DNA of 64,000 bases from Lineus longissimus. Lineage: Eukaryota; Nemertea; Pilidiophora; Heteronemertea; Lineidae. A program made the position numbers and the translations under genes. Location of the stretch: assembly GCF_910592395.1 (NCBI RefSeq), contig NC_088308.1, forward strand, positions 11,487,001 to 11,551,000, read 5' to 3'. The notes beneath the pieces were generated by a model. The model worked only from the letters and a program-made list of their open reading frames with translations. It was not told the origin of the DNA and did not search any database. This document shows positions 36,201 through 45,200 of this stretch, piece by piece. Each line of letters begins with the position of its first letter. The first letter of the stretch is position 1.

Positions 36201-39200
36201 ATAGCATGACAGATACTCATCAGCTGTGAATGGCCAATCAGGTCAGGTTAGATACCACATGCTGTGTTTATAGAACAACCTCCAGATTGTCCACTAGTCA
36301 CCAGTACCATATGGCCCTTTAAGAAACGTGCCATAGTTTACACTCCAACGGCCAATTTACGCCATATGACCTCTGTGACCTTGAAAAGTAGGTCAAATTG
36401 AAAACCCGTAAGATATGTGATGTATTCTTCCTAAGAGTACCTACCATAAAAATGTTATTCAAAACAAGTCACTTATAAGCGAGATATCACACTTTTTAGA
36501 TTTCCACTTTTGGCCCCCTGGTGGCAAAGTTGAGGATCAGATCAAACTGAAATTCAGCACCAGAGGCTATGTGATATAGGGGGTTATATGTACTAAGTTT
36601 GAAGTTCATAGCTTTAGTGGTTAAGAAACGTGCCATAGTTTACACTCTAACGGCCAATTTACGCCATATGACCTCTGTGAACTTGAAAAGTAGGTCAAAT
36701 TAAAAACCCGTATGATATAGATGTATATTTGCTATGAGTACCTACAACACAAGTTTCATCGAAAACAAGTCACTAATAAGCGAGATATCACACTTTTTAG
36801 ATATCGACATTTGGCCCCCTGGTGGCCAAGTTGAGAATCAGATCGGATCGAAATTCAGTGTCAGAGGTCACCTGACCTAGGGGGTGCTGTGTACAAATTT
36901 TCAAGTTCATAGCCCTAGCGGTTAAGAAACGTGCCACTGTTTTTTAAATAGGATACGACGACTGCGGGATTACATAGACTCCCCTACGGTGAGCCAAAAA
37001 TCAATCATCTGACAGTTTACTTACGTTTGGCAACCAAATGCCATGGAAAATATTGGCAAACTCTGAAATATTCCTTCTGTTCGCCATAGCACGATTTTCT
37101 CTAACCACACACCCTCAATAATATTTGGTAAGGATGTGAAAAATATCTGAAAATCAATTGGAGAATATTAGCAATACATCATTCAACATTATGATAACAG
37201 TTAAGTTAGAAATTTAAAGAAGACCACCAAATCGAGCAACTTTTTGGTGACGTCTTTTGCTTTTTCATGACTGTCCTGGCGTAACACCATGCAGAAGGAA
37301 GTGTCATTTGCATGGAGTGTGAATAGCCAGGAATTTTAGTTCCTCAAATCCATGCCAGTTCATCCAGAAAAACAAATCCTGTGTCGTCCCCATGATCAAG
37401 TCTGGGCCCTATTGCTCGGTAGCCCAGAGTGTTAACAACTAGGCTATGGTGCTTGGCCTTGGGTGCCTCACCTGAATACTTGGAAAAGGTCTTAGGTCAG
37501 TGAAACTAGAGTATCCATCTCCAATTTTTGACAAATATACTATCATTTTAAACCTGGTGCACTCTTAGATATTACACTTATTAGACCAGGAGAACAATTT
37601 AAAAAAGAAATGAACCATAAGATATGGGGGCATTTAAGCTCGTTGTTGAATATGCACACTTGGCCCACTGACGACAGCAAGTACTTACTAAGACGACAAA
37701 AACCAAATAAAATGCTATCGATATTGCACTGATATTGCTTAAGCTTTCTATACTCCTGAGCAGGCCTAGAGGGGTCACAACTATCACTGCTAATACCATA
37801 AGTATCGACACACGTAACGTCTGATTGTTCTGAAATGACAACAAGATAACATTGTGATACAGCAGGTTAAGAAACATGAGGAACATAGAAATTGCAGAAG
37901 TTGGCACCAGAAAGAAAAATAGGAGCTACATGTAAGGCCATTTGATACATGTAGGTACCATTAAATTCCCAGAGTAGTAATTCTGAGCATTGAAGGGTTT
38001 TAACCACTTTGAATTTGTTCATGCAACTTTGAGATGAACCTGTCGTAATAGTACAACAGCTGCGGGTTTAATCACTTGACAGCCACAGCTGCAGCATACA
38101 CTTCATTATTATTATCAGTGATTCACTTGGGATCCAGTAATCTAGATCGCTTGGCACTGGCATAAGGAATGTAAGCGGCATCAAGGTCTTTACTGGAAAT
38201 AGTTAGTCGTGAATAGTGAAATGAATCGATGCAAACATTCACAGTATGTACATGATAAAACAACAAAAAACTTTATTATGTGTAAAGTGCACCCTAAAGC
38301 AAAGAACTTGTATTTTTTGAGTGCATGTGCTTGCCAACGCAACAAATTACTTTTTGGATAGCGGAAAAGTTTACACACCTCTACCTGCAAAACTTTTGAA
38401 ATAATCAATGGTCCCAGATCACCGATGACAACATAGAAGGCTATACAGGTCCCTATTAGAAGACCAATAATGCTGTGAAAAGAAAGTGTCATTATGTCAA
38501 GTTTGTTAAGATATTTCTCTATGACAAACATGTATATTTGTGATAATACACTGAGGCTTTTCTCGAGATTTAATCAACAACACTGACCTACTTCAATCTA
38601 AAAAGTGTGCAACATCTATGAGAACTTTCTATGACCAAGGTTTCAAGAAATGCATTTTGCATGCCAATATGGTTAGCCTCATTTGAAGGACAAAGCAACT
38701 CAGGGTAAAGAGTCTTGCTAAAGATACAAAATAGGAAACAGTGGTGCTCTTCAGGAGATTGGAACCCACAATTTTTTTCCTCTTCTTAATACAATTACAA
38801 TATGTTGTTTTGTTGTTTACATGATGTATATGTATAATTTCCCTTCTAAAAATCAATATATAGCTTGATAGAAAAATTGAAAAACACATACCACACTTCC
38901 ACAGCAAGTTTTCCAGCTGCACCAAAAGTCTGTAGTGCTGAAAGGTAGAAAACAACAACATAGACCATAATCTTAGTACTGCTGTACATTAAATTTGCTT
39001 CTGCAAAAATACATCATATGAAATGCTGCTCACGGTGTTGTTTAGTACTGATTGACCAGAAATGACAAAATTACTGTTCCATGGATCTGTGCCATGCGTT
39101 TCCTCTGCCGCTATGGAGTTATTCTCTAGGATGTATTACTTCTCCAAGGCAGGATTAAGCATTTTGCATGCCACTATGGTTAGGCCTGAATAATTGGTCT

Positions 39201-42200
39201 AGTGACTCCATTTTCAGCCAGGGAGTGCAGTTCATTGCAAGCTACTGTTTGCTTAGATGAAGTCTTTTGTTTCCCCTGGCCCTGGCAATGGCACCAGGTG
39301 CAAAAAAACACGGCTTTAGGTCTCATTTGAAGGACAAAGCGATTCAGGTTAGTGTCTTGTTCAAGGACACAAAATAGGAAACAGTGGTGCTCTTTCGGAT
39401 ATTGGAACCCACAATCTCCTGATTACTAGCCAGACCCTCTAACCACCGTGACACTGATGTCCCATGTACCATGCTAAAAACCTTTATCTCCAACAAAACA
39501 AAAAATGCTATCCATTATCAGCAAAAGATAACAGGTATGTCCCAGTTCATCCCATTTATCACATTGTTGCAGAAATACCATGATTTCCTATTCTTGATTG
39601 ACTTGAAAGGCAACTGTTCTGGTTAAGAAAATAGAGAGTTTATCAATGAAATGTCATTCATAACCATGGCAAAGTTATGCCATACTTACCTAGGAATTCG
39701 TAAGATCTTCGTTTTGAAGTAATGGCAGCTTTCATGAGTAAATTGCAGGAGACATTTGTCAGCCAAGCACTTCCAAGAAGGAGTAAAGCACCAAGAATGA
39801 TACCGCACTGAAAGGAAGACAATTCCAACAACATTTAGCAATGAACAGCTGAGAGCTGAGATCCAGTCTCCAGACATGACTTTGACGATGTAATCTCTCG
39901 GAACATTTTCGAGCTAGGCTACTCTTGACGTGCGCACTGCGGCTGGTTGGAAGAATGCGTTTTTTAAACTTACATATATTCACTTTGGACTGTCGAAACT
40001 TCACTTGATCTTGCGTACTGATAGCACTACCTGAATTCTATACAGCATAAAATTTCAGCCAGTTCCATCAAGCCAATCTTGCCGATTTTGGATCCCAAAG
40101 CTACTGGAAATTGTAGTGTAATCTGAATAAATGGGTCATAGAGTTTGAGGTGCTGCCACCTCGTGATAGATTAGGGTACTGTACAAAATGGCTGTCATGT
40201 TCTAGAAATATACTTCAAGTGTTCAGAGTTTAAATCCATCGTTATCTTCTTTCGGAACGCCCATCGGCAACTGAACATGGTGTCAGAAGTTAAAGAAGAC
40301 TCTCATGAACTGGGAGAGACTGTTATTTTGTTGAGAGATGTCGATGTTGATGAGCTTTGAGCCAAGATTCGTGAATCTTTCCCCAGTCAGAGGAAATGTT
40401 TCTGATGACTGCATGTACATCTCGTGTGCATCATGTGTATAAAGGTGCTGTGCAGTGACTTTTCATGTGCTGAACAGTGAGTTGCGCCCATGAATGATGA
40501 ATCTGAAGATAATCTAAGGAACTTTCGTGACATTTTGCCCTTCCCTGTTACTGTTATTACAACAATGGCACAATTCCAAGTGCAGCCACCTGAGTCTTTT
40601 GACTTTGGTAAGCCTGAAGGGTGGAATAAGTGGATCCGGCGATTTGACAGATTTCGACAGGTGTCTGGCCTTGCTGCCAAGTCAGGAGAGGAGCAGGTCA
40701 ACACGCTGGTGTACTCCATGGGAGATGAGGCAGAGGACATTCTGACCTCGTTGAGACTCACTAATGACGAGAAGAAAGATTACGAAGTAATCAAAACCAA
40801 ATTACAAGGTTATTTTGAACCTAAGAGAAATGTGATCTTTGAACGGGCGAAATTTAACCAACGTTTCCAGCGAGAAGGTGAAAGTGTCGATACTTTCATA
40901 ACTGACTTGCATACACTCGCGGAGAAATGTGACTTTGGAACTTTGCACGATGAATTAATTCGCGATCGAATTGTCGTTGGGTTACGGGACAGTAAACTTT
41001 CAGAACGGTTGCAACTTGACGCTGACCTCTCGTTAAAGACGGCCATGGATAAAACTCGCCAGAGTGAATCAATCAAGAAGCAACAAGGTGTTCTTCGTGC
41101 AGCAACTTCTCCGGCTGTTGTGGCCAAAGTTGGGTTCCAAAAAGGAAAAAAGTCAGGCAGTCATAAAGCAAAACAGCAGGACAAACCAAGCAGGCCAGCT
41201 GAAGGTAAACCTCAGGCCAAGCCTAAAGGAAAGGGTAAATCGTGTCAGAACTGCGGTCTCAACCATGATAAAAGGCCGTGCCCAGCTAAGGACGCGGAAT
41301 GTCATTTTTGTGCGAAAGTAGGTCACTACAAGAAGTGTTGTAGAACGCGCAAACGGGTCAACGAAATCCAGATTTCGGAAGATCAGCAAACCGCATTTCT
41401 AGGATCGGTAAACGTGGAATCTGAGGACGACGATTTTAACTTATGGTCGAGTCGTGTAAAAATTTCTGGTCATGAGCTTGATTGGAAAATCGATACAGGC
41501 GCTGAAGTAACATGCCTGCCGCTACGCGATTATCGTGAGAGTTTCGGAAAACTTCACAAGTCCAATAAAGTCTTAGTTGGAGCTGGCAGTAACAAGCTTG
41601 ATGTTCTTGGAATGTTTCATGCTAAGCTTGCTAAAGGGCAGCACGCCACATTGGCAGAGGTGTATGTTGTGCGCGGCCTAGCAAAACCGTTGCTAGGAGA
41701 TAAAGCGATTCGTAAGCTAAATCTTGTGTCAGTAGTCCGCGCCGTTTGTAAAAGTCAACTCACCAAATGGAAAAAACAGTTCCCAGAACTTTTCGCAAAT
41801 CTTGGGAAAATGACTGGTGAGTACGAGATCAAGTTGGAAGACAGTGCGAATCCGTACGCAATTTCATCACCACGTAGAGTTCCCATACCGCTCTATAATA
41901 AAGTGAAAGCTGAACTGTTACGTATGGAAAAATTAGGGGTGATCTCAAGAATAACTGAGCCTACCAATTGGTGCGCGGGAATAGTCGTTGTTCCAAAATC
42001 CAATGGAACTGTTAGGATCTGTGTGGACCTAACCAAGTTAAATGAGAGTGTAAAACGTGAGAATTTCATTCTGCCATCAGTTGACTCTACACTAGCGCGG
42101 CTCAGTGGAGCCAAAGTTTTCTCTAAGCTAGATGCAAATTCTGGCTTTTGGCAAATTCCTCTTAGCAAGGAGTCGTCCCGTCTTTGCTGTTTCATAACGC

Positions 42201-45200
42201 CATTCGGGAGATTTGTTTTCAACCGCCTTCCTTTCGGGATTTCATCAGCTCCTGAAATCTTCCAGCGCAGGATGCAGGAGATGTTAGATGGTCTGGAAGG
42301 GGTAGTGTGCCACATGGACGATATTCTAGTGTTTGGGGCTGATCAGGCAGAACATGATGAGAGACTCAAAGCTGTTCTTCAGAGACTTAAAGATGCTGGT
42401 GTCACACTTAATGAGGCCAAGTGTGAGTTTTCAGTTGACAGGGTTAAGTATCTTGGGTACTTGATCACAGCCGAGGGAATATTTCCAGATAGTGACAAGA
42501 TAAACGCTATCCAGAAAATGGCAAAACCGCAAAATGTGTCAGACATTAGGCGTTTCCTTGGCATGGTAAATCAGTTGGGAAAGTTTATTCCTAATTTAGC
42601 GGACAAAACCGAGCCTCTTAGGTCTCTTCTCAGCAAGAAGAATCAATGGTGTTGGGGGTCATCTCAGGACCATGCTTTCCAGGATTTGAAAGCATGTTTG
42701 TCTTCTACAACGGTACTCGGAATGTACGACCCAAGCCGGGACACTGTTGTTTCTGCGGATTCATCCTCTTTCGGGTTAGGTGCCGTGATAAAACAGAAGC
42801 AGGAGGACGATATGTGGAAGCCTATTGCATATGCGTCGCGATCATTATCGGACACTGAGAAAAGGTATGCGCAGGTGGAAAAGGAAGCATTGGCGTCAGC
42901 CTGGGCCTGCGACCGATTCCAAGTGTATCTTCTGGGTAAGCGCTTTACCCTAGAAACGGACCATAAACCGCTTGTTGCGCTACTAGGTTCGAAGAGTGTC
43001 GATGAACTGCCTGCGAGAGTTCAACGTTTTAAACTGCGTATGATGCGTTTCTCATATGACATCGTACATGTTCCGGGGAAAGAACTTTATACTGCAGATA
43101 CGTTGTCCAGGGCACCTATATCTTCGCCATTGTCTACTGTCGAGGAAGGATTTGCGCAGGATGTAAAAGCGTATGTTGACATGGTTGTTGAACACTTACC
43201 TGCGACGGAGAAAAGGCTCAAGGAAATCCGTCAAAAACAGGAAGAAGACGAAGTTTGCCGTCAGGTTGTCAAGTATTGTCAAGATGGATGGCCGGACAGA
43301 CCATTTGTTAAAGGGGCAATACTGCCATATTACCAGGTTGCCGGTGAACTGACTGTTATGGATGGACTATTGATGAAGGGAACCAGAATAGTCATTCCTA
43401 CATGTATGCGCTTAGAACTGTTGGACAAAATCCATGAGGGCCACCAAGGTATCACTAAGTGCAGAAGGCGAGCCCAAGAATCAATTTGGTGGCCAGGACT
43501 CAGTTCACAAATAGAGTCACTAGTCCAGAACTGTAACATTTGTGCTCGAGAGCGGGTAGTAAGGCATGAACCAAATATTACCACCGAATTCCCTAAGAGA
43601 CCATGGCAGGTTGTTGGCACTGACTTGTTCGAGTTTAAAAAGCGCCATTATCTAGTAGTGGTGGACTATTTTTCTCGCTATATCGAAATTGCTAAGCTGA
43701 CCGAGCTCTCGTCGGGGGCTACTATCAATCATCTTAAATCGATCTTTGCTAGACATGGTGTGCCAGAACGGGTACGTTCTGACAATGGCCCTCAGTATTC
43801 AGCGCAGGACTTCGCAGACTTTGCCGATGTGTACACATTTCAACATGTTACAAGTTCCCCGCTTTACCCGCAAGGGAACGCAGAAGTTGAACGTGCTGTA
43901 AAAACTGTTAAAGGACTAGTGAAGAAAGGCAAGGATCCATATTTAGCTTTGCTGACTTACAGAGCTACACCACTGTACCATGGGTACAGTCCCGCCGAAC
44001 TTTTGTTTGGGAGACGTCTTCGTACGAACTTACCGCAACATCCAAATATGCTGGCCCCAGCATGGCCAGATCTAAACAATCTTGTACAAACAGAACAGGA
44101 TTATCGCATGAAAATGGCGAAAAACGCAGACAGGCGTCATGGTGTACAGGTGTTGTCAGATCTTTGCGAAGGAGAGAAAGTTTGGGTGTGCGATAAAAAC
44201 ATTCCCGCCATAATCACGGGAAATGCTGAAACACCGCGGTCGTATACTCTGGAGACTGAAACAGGATCATCTTTGAGACGAAATCGCAGGAGTCTACGTC
44301 GGCTTGCTCCGAGACTGAATCTCCAGGACAATCCAGCTGATGAATCAGTGCAGGAGAACATTTTGCCTCCCCCAGAGAGACAGAGTATTGTGTTGCCAAA
44401 TGCTGGACAATCTTCTGAGAATGGCCAGAATAATGTTCAATCAGATCAAAGTGTCTCTAGCACGACTGTGAATAATTCTCCAGGACGATCTGCTAGTTGT
44501 TCTGATCAATATGTAACCAGGTCAGGCAGGGTTTCAAAATCTGTCATTAAACTAGATCTTTAGGGTGTGAGAGTGACCGAGGGTTAATCTGAAATTTCAG
44601 TGACATTTCATAGAGAAATCTAAGTAATGATTTTCAAATAGTGCTTTTGTGGTATTCTCTCTATACTTGAGGATGTGATTTCATATTCGGATTAGTTGGA
44701 AGTTATCGAGTTAAAATGTTTATGTTTAGAGTTTCAATATCTTTCACATAAGTAGTGTTTACTCTCCAACGTATTTTGGACTTTCGTTTGTCTTAAGTAT
44801 AGACAGGAGTCAGTAGTAGCCGAGTAGGATTTGAGATATATTTCCACAGCATTTTAGTTTTGACTTAGTTAAGCTAATTTTCTACGTGTTTGTATGTCTG
44901 TACACATAGTTTGCCTAGACCAGACTTTAGGTTGTGATGCATCCTGGGTTATTGGAAATTGGACTTTCAAAGGACTGAAAGGGGGATGTAGTGTAATCTG
45001 AATAAATGGGTCATAGAGTTTGAGGTGCTGCCACCTCGTGATAGATTAGGGTACTGTACAAAATGGCTGTCATGTTCTAGAAATATACTTCAAGTGTTCA
45101 GAGTTTAAATCCATCGTTATCTTCTTTCGGAACGCCCATCGGCAACTGAACAGAAATGACTTCCGAAATATGTTTTTTCAACCAGGAGGATGGCGCATGC

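Larger units (their letters stand above)
32465..36318 (-). mobile_element. Kolobok-like DNA transposon, apparently complete
   Basis: A 3854-bp block sits inside one ~301-bp repeat monomer. It is flanked by TTAA on both sides (32461-32464 and 36319-36322), the target duplication of the Kolobok superfamily. The ends AGGGGCACCTGG and (inverted) AGGGCCATATGG agree at 9 of 12 bases; longer terminal repeats are not obvious. It encodes a 614-residue DDE transposase and a second 205-residue ORF, both on the minus strand and both without stops. The intact frames suggest a fairly recent arrival. Confidence 0.75.
40107..45157 (+). mobile_element. Complete Ty3/gypsy LTR retrotransposon with target duplication
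   Basis: Element 40112-45152 (5041 bp) with 166-bp LTRs that look identical, flanked by the 5-bp target duplication GAAAT (40107-40111 and 45153-45157). The order is LTR, tRNA-Leu-type primer site, gag-pol in one frame, non-coding 3' part, polypurine tract, LTR. No envelope-like frame is present. It lies in intron 1 of the transporter gene, in the opposite orientation. The content resembles the mag/SURL-type lineage common in marine invertebrates. Confidence 0.95.
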
